64,000 nt of DNA, taken from Candidatus Thiodiazotropha sp. (ex Monitilora ramsayi) (lineage in GTDB: Bacteria; Pseudomonadota; Gammaproteobacteria; Chromatiales; Chromatiaceae). Numbering within the stretch: position 1 is the stretch's first letter; every line of letters begins with the position of its first letter. Positions 28,649 through 36,324 of this stretch are shown here, piece by piece. The DNA lies in the NCBI GenBank assembly GCA_025655575.1, contig JAHXIP010000015.1:21956-85955 (forward strand), written 5' to 3'. The notes below the pieces were generated by a model that was given only the letters and a program-made list of their open reading frames with translations, did not search any database and had not been told where the DNA came from. A program made the position numbers and the translations under genes.

Positions 28649-29054
28649 CTATCCTTCACAGGATCCGGCGGGAACGACTATGGCCGTTACTGCTGAATCC
28701 CTCTATCTAGCTAATCTGCTACTGATACCAGGTATTGCTTTCGTCATCTTGCTGGTGCTTTATCTGAAACGCCACGACGATTCACCGCCACTGGCTTTAT
28801 CCCACCTGGAACAGACTTTCTCGGCCTCACTCTGGGCCGGTATATTATTGGTGATCGTGAATGCCTTTATTGTGCTATTGGGCGGATATACCGGACCCTA
28901 TACCTGGATGATTGTCATCATCTACTTCACGGTATGTCACTCAACATTGATCCTCATTGGAATGCTAGGATTGGCAAAAGCGTTGGCTGGGAAGTGTTAT
29001 CACTATCCACTCATCGGCAGACCGCTACCGGATGGTTGTCGAGGCATGGTGTAA
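28629..29054 (+). CDS. Membrane protein of the nor cluster, unknown function
   Basis: 141-aa protein with three hydrophobic segments (about residues 25-46, 66-88 and 93-115) and a C-terminal loop with several prolines. ATG 28629 has a strong GGAGG site seven bases upstream inside norQ. Placement between norQ and norD suggests an assembly or membrane-anchoring role for the NorQD pair. I do not recognise a named family. Confidence 0.7.
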   Translation: MPQSGADYPSQDPAGTTMAVTAESLYLANLLLIPGIAFVILLVLYLKRHDDSPPLALSHLEQTFSASLWAGILLVIVNAFIVLLGGYTGPYTWMIVIIYFTVCHSTLILIGMLGLAKALAGKCYHYPLIGRPLPDGCRGMV

Positions 29055-29098
29055 TGGTCGTCGCTTACCCGCTCATTCTTCGGTCTAGGTCTTAAGCC

Positions 29099-30931
29099 AT
29101 GGAAGAGAAGGTTGGTGAACTTTGGCACAAGTTGATCACCCGGCTTGCACAAGATCGCTATCCCCAAGCAGCCGTACGTTTAACCGATCTCAGTCATACG
29201 CTGGGTATTCTGTTTCGTGCCTTCGGCGGTGATGGTGGACTTCGGATCGAGACAGCGGATGCGACACAACATCATGCAAGGCGTGGTTTTCTGCAACGCA
29301 TAGCCGGAAGCGCAACCAAGATTGAACTTGCCTGGCGAGATGAACACGCTTTACGTTTGCCTGAAGTCATTGATCTATTTCCGGAACAGTCATTAAACCG
29401 CGACCTCTATTTTTGGCTTGCTGCATTGGCATCCTGCGATCAAGGTTGGGTAGAGCCATGGCTTGTCAAAAACCAGCGATTGACAAAGGCGACACTGGAG
29501 CGTTATCCAGGCATGGCCTCACGCTATCAACGTTTACTTGAAGCGCACCTGCTACAGCGTCCCGACCCAGAACACCTAAAACAGGATGAGGCAAATCAGG
29601 AAAATACAATTAGAGAAGCACTGATCTATCCTGGAAAAGCACCAGCTTTGGCACCGGCAAGTCATGCACCATATCCAGTACCCTTGTGGTTACATCCATC
29701 GCCGCCAGGAATCGCCTGGGGATCATCTGATAGTGCTGAGCCTGAGAATTCGTCAGGTGGTGATACAAAACCAATGGAGGATAATCGCAGTCGCCGGGGT
29801 GAACGTTCAGAGATGTCGGAGGATGATAGAGGGTTGATCACAATCCGCATGGAGAACATCCTGACATGGGGGGAATTTGCCAAGCTCGACAGGGGGGCTG
29901 AAGAGAACGATGACTTGGATCAGGCAATGGATGCGGCAGACCAGATGGAACAGTTCAACGTTACCCGGGACGGAAAGTCAGTCGCTTCAAAACTACGATT
30001 CGATCTCGATTTGCCTTCTGATGCTTGCGATGACGAAATCTTAACTGAAGGTGTGCTGCTCCCGGAATGGGATTGGAAGCAGCAGGCGATGCAACCGGCA
30101 CACTGCCGCATCTCTGTCATGCAGGCCGGTGATACACAACCGATAGCATTACCCGCACACTTGAACAAAACAGCGAAACAGTTGCGAGCACAGTTTCAAC
30201 AGCTGATGCCAGCACGTGTTTGGCAGCATGGACAGGCAGACGGCAGTGAAATTGATCTGGATGCTTTCTTACGGTTTTCCGCAGAGCGTGGCAGTGGCCA
30301 CTTGACGAGTGCGGATAATCTCTACAGGGATCTGCGTACCGGTGCAAGGGATCTGACCTGTCTGTTACTGGCGGATCTTTCACTCTCCACTGACAGCTGG
30401 ATTGACAATCATCATCGCGTGATAGATGTGATTCGCGACAGTCTCTATTTGTTTGCAGAATCCCTCTCGGCTACCGGTGATCGATTTGGCTTGTACGGTT
30501 TTTCATCGAGAAAGCGAGACCCTGTTCGATTCCATCAGATTAAATCGTTTGATGAGCGTTATTCCGCTGATTCACGTGGCCGCATTGAAGCGATAAAACC
30601 AGGCTATTACACCCGTATGGGCGCTGCTATCAGATACGCACACAAGCTCCTTAACGAACAGCCAGCACAGCGGCGTTTGCTATTACTGCTAAGTGACGGA
30701 AAGCCAAATGATCTAGATAAATACGAAGGTCGCTATGGTGTAGAAGACACGCGACAGGCAGTCCGTGAAGCACGTAACAGTGGTATACAACCTTTCTGTG
30801 TAACGATCGACGAAAAGGGTAATGATTACCTGCCTTACCTCTTTGGCAGCGGTGGTTACGTGGTGATTCACAAACCGCAGGAGCTGCCCAGAAAACTACC
30901 CTTACTCTATGCCCGGTTAACCAGGGAATAA
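29099..30931 (+). CDS. norD: NorD, von Willebrand A domain protein
   Basis: 610-aa partner of NorQ. The C-terminal third is a VWA domain with a MIDAS motif D-L-S-L-S starting near residue 426, a GFSSRKRDP loop and LLLLSDGKPNDLDKYEG near residue 525. The N-terminal part is helical and a low-complexity acidic/polar stretch lies near residues 215-245. NorQ-NorD complexes remodel cNOR during cofactor insertion. Length fits NorD proteins. Confidence 0.92.
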   Translation: MEEKVGELWHKLITRLAQDRYPQAAVRLTDLSHTLGILFRAFGGDGGLRIETADATQHHARRGFLQRIAGSATKIELAWRDEHALRLPEVIDLFPEQSLNRDLYFWLAALASCDQGWVEPWLVKNQRLTKATLERYPGMASRYQRLLEAHLLQRPDPEHLKQDEANQENTIREALIYPGKAPALAPASHAPYPVPLWLHPSPPGIAWGSSDSAEPENSSGGDTKPMEDNRSRRGERSEMSEDDRGLITIRMENILTWGEFAKLDRGAEENDDLDQAMDAADQMEQFNVTRDGKSVASKLRFDLDLPSDACDDEILTEGVLLPEWDWKQQAMQPAHCRISVMQAGDTQPIALPAHLNKTAKQLRAQFQQLMPARVWQHGQADGSEIDLDAFLRFSAERGSGHLTSADNLYRDLRTGARDLTCLLLADLSLSTDSWIDNHHRVIDVIRDSLYLFAESLSATGDRFGLYGFSSRKRDPVRFHQIKSFDERYSADSRGRIEAIKPGYYTRMGAAIRYAHKLLNEQPAQRRLLLLLSDGKPNDLDKYEGRYGVEDTRQAVREARNSGIQPFCVTIDEKGNDYLPYLFGSGGYVVIHKPQELPRKLPLLYARLTRE

Positions 30932-31139
30932 TAGGCTCGATCGTAAAGGAGAACGCTTGTTTTTCACTATCTTCTATAAGTGAAAATGCGACGACGGCAT
31001 AGTGAGAGTAATGCTCGAAATCACCTGTCAATTCACCAAATGATGAATTGTTCGTTCCTGTGACTTGATACTTGAAATTGTGAGTATTCGTGACCAACAA
31101 AGCAATAACCGATCATTCTAATATTCTAATTGATCTGTA

Positions 31140-31153
31140 TTGATTCAAGTCAA
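31140..31153 (+). promoter_or_regulatory. FNR/DNR-like operator upstream of hemerythrin gene
   Basis: TTGATTCAAGTCAA fits TTGAY-N4-RTCAA and lies 47-60 bases before ATG 31200, a good activator distance. Confidence 0.68.
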
Positions 31154-31199
31154 GGAGAGCGCACTGAACAGGAAGAGAATAAGACGGAAAATGAGGTGA

Positions 31200-31643
31200 A
31201 TGAAAATGGAAACGATCGCAAACTCAATGACGCATGACCACCGTCGTTGTGATGAGATATTTGTCAATATGGAACAGGCCATTATCCGAAAAGCGTGGCG
31301 TGATGCTGAACAATTGATGGGCGAATTTGTTCAGTCAATGGAGCATCATTTCGAGATTGAAGAGGGTAAGCTTTTCCCTGCTCTGGAAGAGATGGGCAGT
31401 CAGGCAAGTGGCCCTGTCAATGTAATGATTATGGAACATGATCAACTGCGCCATTTAATGACGCAGCTGAATTCAGCCATATCAAAAGAATTAAAAGAAC
31501 TGGCTGCAGAACTATCGGATACGCTTCTTGTGACGATGCAGCAACATAATATGAAGGAAGAGAATGTTTTATATCCGATGGCAGACAGGGTTGTCCCTGG
31601 CTTAAATGTGGAGATAGCCAGTCATCTTGTGGAGTCCTGCTAG
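31200..31643 (+). CDS. Hemerythrin HHE-domain protein
   Basis: 147-aa cytosolic protein of the hemerythrin/HHE fold, with His/Glu ligands in HDHRRCDE, EHHFEIEEGKLFP, EHDQLRH and HNMKEENVLYP. Relatives (Ric/YtfE-like and NorA/DnrN-like) handle iron or NO during nitrosative stress, though the N-terminal ScdA_N domain of YtfE is absent. GAGG lies just before ATG. The stop codon overlaps the GTG start of the DUF2249 gene, a pairing that is common in denitrifiers. Confidence 0.88.
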   Translation: MKMETIANSMTHDHRRCDEIFVNMEQAIIRKAWRDAEQLMGEFVQSMEHHFEIEEGKLFPALEEMGSQASGPVNVMIMEHDQLRHLMTQLNSAISKELKELAAELSDTLLVTMQQHNMKEENVLYPMADRVVPGLNVEIASHLVESC

Positions 31644-31882
31644 TGGAGCATAAGCTCGATGTTCGTGAATTGGAGCCTCCTGTACCCATGGAGCGTATCC
31701 TTGACGAACTGGAGGAGCTTAGCACCAGCGATTGGTTGCGGATTCAACATAATAGAGAACCTTATCCACTGTACAGCCTGCTGAGAGAAATGGACTTCAC
31801 ATGGAACACAACATGGTCTAACGGTGAGTGCATTATTTTTATCTGGCATACGGGATACCCACCACCTGGTGATATGAGGTAG
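31643..31882 (+). CDS. DUF2249-like small protein
   Basis: 79-aa protein with the LDVREL-x-PP-x-PMERIL start and REPYPLY motif characteristic of DUF2249 proteins, a small sulfurtransferase-like/TusA-like fold often coupled to hemerythrins and NO metabolism. GTG start overlaps the preceding stop by one base. Function undefined. Confidence 0.82.
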   Translation: MEHKLDVRELEPPVPMERILDELEELSTSDWLRIQHNREPYPLYSLLREMDFTWNTTWSNGECIIFIWHTGYPPPGDMR

Positions 31883-31885
31883 ATT

Positions 31886-33160
31886 GTGAATACTGCAGGG
31901 CTGTCTCTGGACCAAGCACCTCCAATCATCATACCTGTCAAATTTTTTCTTACAGCATCTCTTTTTTCTTTTTTTATCGGCGCACTGATTCTTATTGAAG
32001 GAGAAGAGATTTTCCTTTCGAGATGGAGCCCTCTGGCGCTGGGTTTAACTCATCTGGTTACAGTCGGATTTCTTGCTCAGGTAATGACTGGAGCCATGAT
32101 GCAACTACTGCCTGTACTTGCAGGATCACCGGTGCCTGCAGTCATTGCAACCAGTCGTGCCATTCATCTCTCGATGTTGACAGGTGCTGTTCTTCTAGTG
32201 ATTGGTTTTATCCAGACCTTTCATCATTCATTAATCATCGGCGCATCATTTCTGGCAGTAGCATTCTTAATCATACTGGTGTCTGCTGCCGTTTCTCTAT
32301 ACTTATCGAAAAGCCCACTGCAAAACACACTGTCTATCGCCCTTGGTTGGGTTGCGCTTGTGCCAACAGCAGCTTTCGGTCTATTTTTGGTCTTGGGTCT
32401 TACCGGGATTATTCAAATATCCGATATGACTCAGATGACTACACTTCACCTTTCATGGGGTTTACTTGGCTGGGTCGGTATCGTTCTTTTCTCGACAATA
32501 TTCAGAATAATACCAATTTTTTATGTAACAAAAGAGATACCATCATCCATTCAGGTTTGGTCACTACCTATAGTCTTTTTCTTGCTGATGTTGACTACAG
32601 TATCGAATTACTTAAATGCCGGGTTACTCAAAACCGGCCTGTCATTAACTGTTGTATTATTTCTCATTATTGCATTCTTTGCTGCTGCATCTATTCATAG
32701 ACGAAAGAGAAAGATCATCGATTCCACCTTGTTGTTCGTTTGGACGGGTATTTTCAGTTTGGTCCTTTCAGCAATTGCCTGGATTCTATCTGATAATGAT
32801 ATTCTGGTTGGTACGCTTCTCCTCTGGGGCGTGTGTCTGACGATCCCAATCGGCGTCATTTACAAAATCATTCCTTTTTTATGCTGGTTTCACCTACAGG
32901 GCATGCAGATTAAGCGGGAGAAACTCACCTATACTCTACCTTCAATGAAATATTTCATCAGAGAAAGGTCTGCCAAGGTCCATTACTACCTGCATATGTC
33001 TTCCTTTTGCCTGCTGCTTTTTGCCTTTTTGTTGCCTGCTCCCTTTACACGGCTTGCAGGTCTGGCATTCACATTCTCTTCACTCTATCTTTTTAAAAAT
33101 ATACTTTTTGCCTTTCTCAGGTTTCGCAGAGAGCAGCGATTTCTCTGCTCGGAAGGTTGA
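31886..33160 (+). CDS. Twelve-helix membrane protein, NnrS/heme-copper-oxidase-I-like
   Basis: 424-aa protein with about 12 membrane helices. THLVTVGFLAQVMTGAMMQLLPVL (His near residue 53) and LHLSWGLLGWVGIVLFSTIF (His near 192) place histidines inside helices in a way that recalls the cytochrome oxidase subunit I or NnrS type, so heme binding is possible. TGAGGTAG precedes the GTG start. It belongs with the hemerythrin and DUF2249 genes in one operon, so an NO-related role is likely but inferred. Confidence 0.68.
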   Translation: MNTAGLSLDQAPPIIIPVKFFLTASLFSFFIGALILIEGEEIFLSRWSPLALGLTHLVTVGFLAQVMTGAMMQLLPVLAGSPVPAVIATSRAIHLSMLTGAVLLVIGFIQTFHHSLIIGASFLAVAFLIILVSAAVSLYLSKSPLQNTLSIALGWVALVPTAAFGLFLVLGLTGIIQISDMTQMTTLHLSWGLLGWVGIVLFSTIFRIIPIFYVTKEIPSSIQVWSLPIVFFLLMLTTVSNYLNAGLLKTGLSLTVVLFLIIAFFAAASIHRRKRKIIDSTLLFVWTGIFSLVLSAIAWILSDNDILVGTLLLWGVCLTIPIGVIYKIIPFLCWFHLQGMQIKREKLTYTLPSMKYFIRERSAKVHYYLHMSSFCLLLFAFLLPAPFTRLAGLAFTFSSLYLFKNILFAFLRFRREQRFLCSEG

Positions 33161-33197
33161 GTCATCGCTTACTATTACATGCAGAGGAAAGGGCGGT

Positions 33198-33944
33198 ATG
33201 ATTTATCGACTAATACTGGCTAGCTTGCTGTTTTCCTGTGAGGCAAACTCCCTGGAGTCGACACCTTTGCCTGTGGGCGATTGCGATCTGCCTAAACCGC
33301 TGCATGACTATAGACACTGCAATTTCAATGGCAGAGATCTCTCGGGTGCCGACCTGGCGGGCAGCCTACTGAAAGGCGTTAATCTGCAAAATACAAAGTT
33401 ATTCGATTGCAACCTCAAAGATGCCATATTGATTGAAGCTGATTTGAAGTGGGCGATGCTCTCTGGTTGCAATGCAGCGCAAGCAGACTTCTCTCAATCA
33501 GATCTCTTTCATACTAATTTTGATGAAGCAATCGTAACTAGTGCTAATTTTTTCAGAGCAAACCTTTTTGGTGCTAGCATGAATAGCGTCACTGCTGTAG
33601 GTGCAAGCTTTCAACATGCCAACCTCAAAGATATTTCTATGGAAGAGAGCCAGTTCATCCGCTGTAATTTCGATCAGGCATTCATGATGCGTGCCGTACT
33701 CATTGAAAGTAATTTGACGGATTCAAGTCTACGTCAGGTAGTACTCACAGGTGCAGCACTGGAACATGCGGATTTTACCCGGACAGACCTCTCTGGATCA
33801 CTGCTCAACGGTACAACACTCACTGAAACCATTTTTCACAATGCAAAACTTACCGGTGCACGTTTCACAAATGCGCGGTTTCAAGCACCTGACTTTTCCG
33901 GCGCAACAGACATACCCACAGATATTCTTAAAGAAAAACCATAA
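33198..33944 (+). CDS. Secreted or lipoprotein pentapeptide-repeat protein
   Basis: 248-aa protein with a short N-terminal hydrophobic segment ending in a possible lipobox (LFSC, Cys 13), then about 30 A(D/N)LxX-type pentapeptides in a right-handed quadrilateral beta-helix (for example DLSGADLAGSLLKGVNLQNTKL within 110-160). ATG 33198 is preferred because the upstream 59 codons run inside the previous gene. Fourth gene of the hemerythrin operon. Role unknown. Confidence 0.78.
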   Translation: MIYRLILASLLFSCEANSLESTPLPVGDCDLPKPLHDYRHCNFNGRDLSGADLAGSLLKGVNLQNTKLFDCNLKDAILIEADLKWAMLSGCNAAQADFSQSDLFHTNFDEAIVTSANFFRANLFGASMNSVTAVGASFQHANLKDISMEESQFIRCNFDQAFMMRAVLIESNLTDSSLRQVVLTGAALEHADFTRTDLSGSLLNGTTLTETIFHNAKLTGARFTNARFQAPDFSGATDIPTDILKEKP

Positions 33945-33962
33945 ACAGGATTTCTGGGCTGC

Positions 33963-33976
33963 TTGATTTTGATCAA
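33963..33976 (+). promoter_or_regulatory. FNR/DNR-type operator
   Basis: TTGATTTTGATCAA matches the FNR consensus perfectly. The nearest long gene starts 305 bases downstream (34281). A small frame at 34072 is nearer, about 96 bases away. Confidence 0.72.
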
Positions 33977-34071
33977 ACTGTTCTACGATATGATACGTTC
34001 TAATTGATAATATCTATTAGGCATTGGCAATCCATCGCTTTACATCGATTCAGTCTGTAGTGAATGTACGC

Positions 34072-34191
34072 ATGGCTTTGACCACACACAATCTCCTGAA
34101 TATGCTACCACCTGTCACACAATATCTCGGTTTGTTGATGTTGGGATGTGCAGTCACTGCTGGCATTCAGATAGAAGTAATCAACAGATGA
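34072..34191 (+). CDS. Possible 39-aa hydrophobic small protein
   Basis: ATG frame of 39 codons with a hydrophobic core (PVTQYLGLLMLGCAVTAGI, residues 14-32) that could span the membrane once. The reason to list it is its position directly under a perfect FNR-type operator, where the next gene is far away. The ribosome site is weak, and no homologue is recognised. Confidence 0.3.
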   Translation: MALTTHNLLNMLPPVTQYLGLLMLGCAVTAGIQIEVINR

Positions 34192-34280
34192 TAGAGTTGC
34201 CATACTTATCAGGCAATATGTATTACATTAGAAATATGCGCTAATACATTGTAATTATTAGCATAATTAAATTAATTCAT

Positions 34281-34622
34281 ATGATTAAAAAAACTATATC
34301 TGCTAGTTTCTTTGTGCTTCTTCTATGGCAGGTAGGAGCTCAGGCGGTAACAGATGATCAGTTGGCGGTGATCCGTGAACTCGGTTCTCTCAATGGTATT
34401 GCATTGCACTGTAATGGCCTTGCTGAGACGCAAAGGATTAAGCGGGCATTGGTTTCATTTCTTCCCAAGCGGAGACAATTGGGTGAGTTGTTCGATCATC
34501 AAACCAACCAGTCTTTCATGGCATTTATGAAAGAAAACGCCAGTTGCCCAAGTCCACAGACATTGGCTCAAGAAGTCGATGAATCCCTCAGGAAACTAGA
34601 ATCGGTCTATAGCGCACCATGA
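34281..34622 (+). CDS. Small exported protein, unknown function
   Basis: 113-aa protein with a signal peptide (residues 1-22, ending GAQA) and a helical mature part holding two cysteines (HCNG near residue 44 and SCPSP near residue 93) that could form a disulfide. The stop overlaps the next start (ATGA), so it is coupled to the ZnuA-Sco fusion and likely works with it. No family recognised. Confidence 0.72.
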   Translation: MIKKTISASFFVLLLWQVGAQAVTDDQLAVIRELGSLNGIALHCNGLAETQRIKRALVSFLPKRRQLGELFDHQTNQSFMAFMKENASCPSPQTLAQEVDESLRKLESVYSAP

Positions 34623-36055
34623 GATACCATCATAAATCTCTCTTGTTATTGTTGATTGGGTTAGCCTGTCTTTTAAACGTTCCAACCGCATTTGGTCAAG
34701 ACGGTCTTCGGGTCGTAGTAAGTATTAAACCGATGCACTCCATCATTGCAGGCCTAATGGAAGGTGTTGAGGCGCCGCAACTTCTGATCGATGATCAGGT
34801 GCCACATCATTTCACTCCCTCCGCGGCGCAATTGAAGGAGTTGGAGAGCGCCGACCTGTTTTTCTGGGTGGGTCCGGAGCTTGAACCGGGACTGGCCAAA
34901 ATCATTGATGGCATCGGTTCTCAAGTGGAGGTTATCGAGCTTCTCTCTCATCAGGGCCTGAAAATCCTCACGTCGAGAAATAGACCTGATCAGCGTGACC
35001 CGTTTTTTTGGCTGGATAACCGCAATCTCCTGATTGTACTCAATGATCTGACTCGTCTGCTTCAGCAAGCTGACCCTCTACGGACGCATCTCTACGAACG
35101 CAACCGGCGGAAGATGCTGAAGCGTCTGGCACGCATCGATAGAGAGTACGAGTATGGCTACCGCGGCATGAAAGCCGGCCTGGGCGTGCAGTATTACGAC
35201 ACCCTGCAATATTTTGAACAGGCGTATGCGCTAAAGGTTATTGACCATGTAGCAGCATCACCGGATCAAACTATCGATGCTGCCGCCTTGCTCATGGCGC
35301 GGGAAAAACTGATCTCCGGCGAGGCGCGGTGTCTGCTCACGGAAACAGGCTTTCCAGCCGAACATGTCGAATTATTGCTGAGTGAAAGCAGTGCCAATCA
35401 CGGCATGCTCAACAGTCTTGGCTTTGGAAAGTCATCCGGTCCCGATCTCTATTTTGAAATCATGGATCACAATACCGATACGATTAAACGCTGTCTGGAT
35501 GCCGACATGCAGGAAGCCGCGTCCGCACGTCAACATGCCAGTCAGGATAAAACCACGGCGCTGGATGGCATCGGTAGCGGACAATTCCTCTTGACGGATC
35601 ACTTTGGGCGACTGGTTTCTAAAGAGACTATGCGGGGTAAGTACCAGATCGTGTACTTCGGATATACCTACTGTCCTGACATCTGTCCCACTTCACTGTC
35701 GGTCATGTTCCAGGCACTTGATATTCTTGGGGATAAATCTGATCTATTCCAACCCTATTTCATCACGATCGATCCGGAACGGGATACGGTGAAAGTACTG
35801 AAAAAGTATGTGCAGTACTACGATAAACGCCTGATTGGCGTAACCGGCTCTTCTGAAATGGTCGACCGGGTAGCTGATCAGTTCAAGGCAAGATACGAGA
35901 AGGTCGTCGAAGACACATCAGATCCAACCATGTATCTGATGGATCACACGGCCAGCCTTTACATTCTGGACCCGGAGGGCAGGTTTCTCACAAAGTTTGC
36001 GCATGGTATTGAACCTGAAATCCTTGCTCAGCAACTACGTGAGCTTTTGCCGTGA
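34619..36055 (+). CDS. ZnuA-like metal-binding protein fused to Sco copper chaperone
   Basis: 478-aa exported fusion. After a signal peptide (to about residue 27), residues 30-310 resemble a cluster A-I metal ABC-transporter binding protein (VSIKPMHSIIAGLMEG, DDQVPHHFTPSAAQLKELESADLFFWVG). Residues 325-478 are a Sco1/SenC thioredoxin-fold domain with the copper site C352-P-D-I-C356 and H443. Sco proteins deliver copper to CuA centres, and nosZ, a CuA enzyme, is the next gene. A role in loading NosZ CuA is therefore likely. The HDAY-type His of ZnuA is replaced in QYYDTLQYF. Confidence 0.85.
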   Translation: MRYHHKSLLLLLIGLACLLNVPTAFGQDGLRVVVSIKPMHSIIAGLMEGVEAPQLLIDDQVPHHFTPSAAQLKELESADLFFWVGPELEPGLAKIIDGIGSQVEVIELLSHQGLKILTSRNRPDQRDPFFWLDNRNLLIVLNDLTRLLQQADPLRTHLYERNRRKMLKRLARIDREYEYGYRGMKAGLGVQYYDTLQYFEQAYALKVIDHVAASPDQTIDAAALLMAREKLISGEARCLLTETGFPAEHVELLLSESSANHGMLNSLGFGKSSGPDLYFEIMDHNTDTIKRCLDADMQEAASARQHASQDKTTALDGIGSGQFLLTDHFGRLVSKETMRGKYQIVYFGYTYCPDICPTSLSVMFQALDILGDKSDLFQPYFITIDPERDTVKVLKKYVQYYDKRLIGVTGSSEMVDRVADQFKARYEKVVEDTSDPTMYLMDHTASLYILDPEGRFLTKFAHGIEPEILAQQLRELLP

Positions 36056-36137
36056 GCTTTGCCAGCCGAATATTGCAGAAATCCCCTTGTATTCTGGATT
36101 TCCAGAGATTCAGAAAATCATTTTCTTTACCCGCAGA

Positions 36138-36181
36138 TTTAGTGGGTATCCACTAAATAATGCTACCTATAAATAGGTAGC
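36138..36181 (+). other. Two tandem perfect hairpins upstream of nosZ
   Basis: TTTAGTGG-GTAT-CCACTAAA (36138-36157) and GCTACCTA-TAAA-TAGGTAGC (36162-36181) are back-to-back eight-base perfect stems with four-base loops. They lie between the Sco-fusion stop and the nosZ operator. No T-run follows, so they are not classic terminators. They may cap the upstream mRNA or bind a dimeric regulator. Confidence 0.6.
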
Positions 36182-36223
36182 TCCTCCTAAGTATAGGGAC
36201 ATAATTACACTTAAATGAGTGAA

Positions 36224-36237
36224 TTGACCTATATCAA
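36224..36237 (+). promoter_or_regulatory. FNR/DNR-type operator upstream of nosZ
   Basis: TTGACCTATATCAA fits TTGAY-N4-RTCAA and lies 88-101 bases before the nosZ start. Action at -41.5 would start the transcript near 36272. Confidence 0.72.
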
Positions 36238-36324
36238 TGTGTCATATGACGCATTTTATGACCATTATCTACTGTAATGCCGTCGGCATAACAAATTATC
36301 TTTTAACCACGGGGACGGGGAACG

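Larger units (their letters stand above)
33945..34280. other. Regulatory intergenic region with operator and possible mini-gene
   Basis: 336 bases between the pentapeptide-repeat gene and the 113-aa exported protein. It contains a perfect FNR-type box (33963-33976) and a 39-codon hydrophobic frame (34072-34191). The stretch from 34192 to 34280 is very AT-rich. Confidence 0.6.

Noticed and set aside
34192..34280. AT-rich stretch as replication or integration site
   Set aside because: No iterons, DnaA boxes, tRNA end or integrase nearby; AT-richness fits a promoter.
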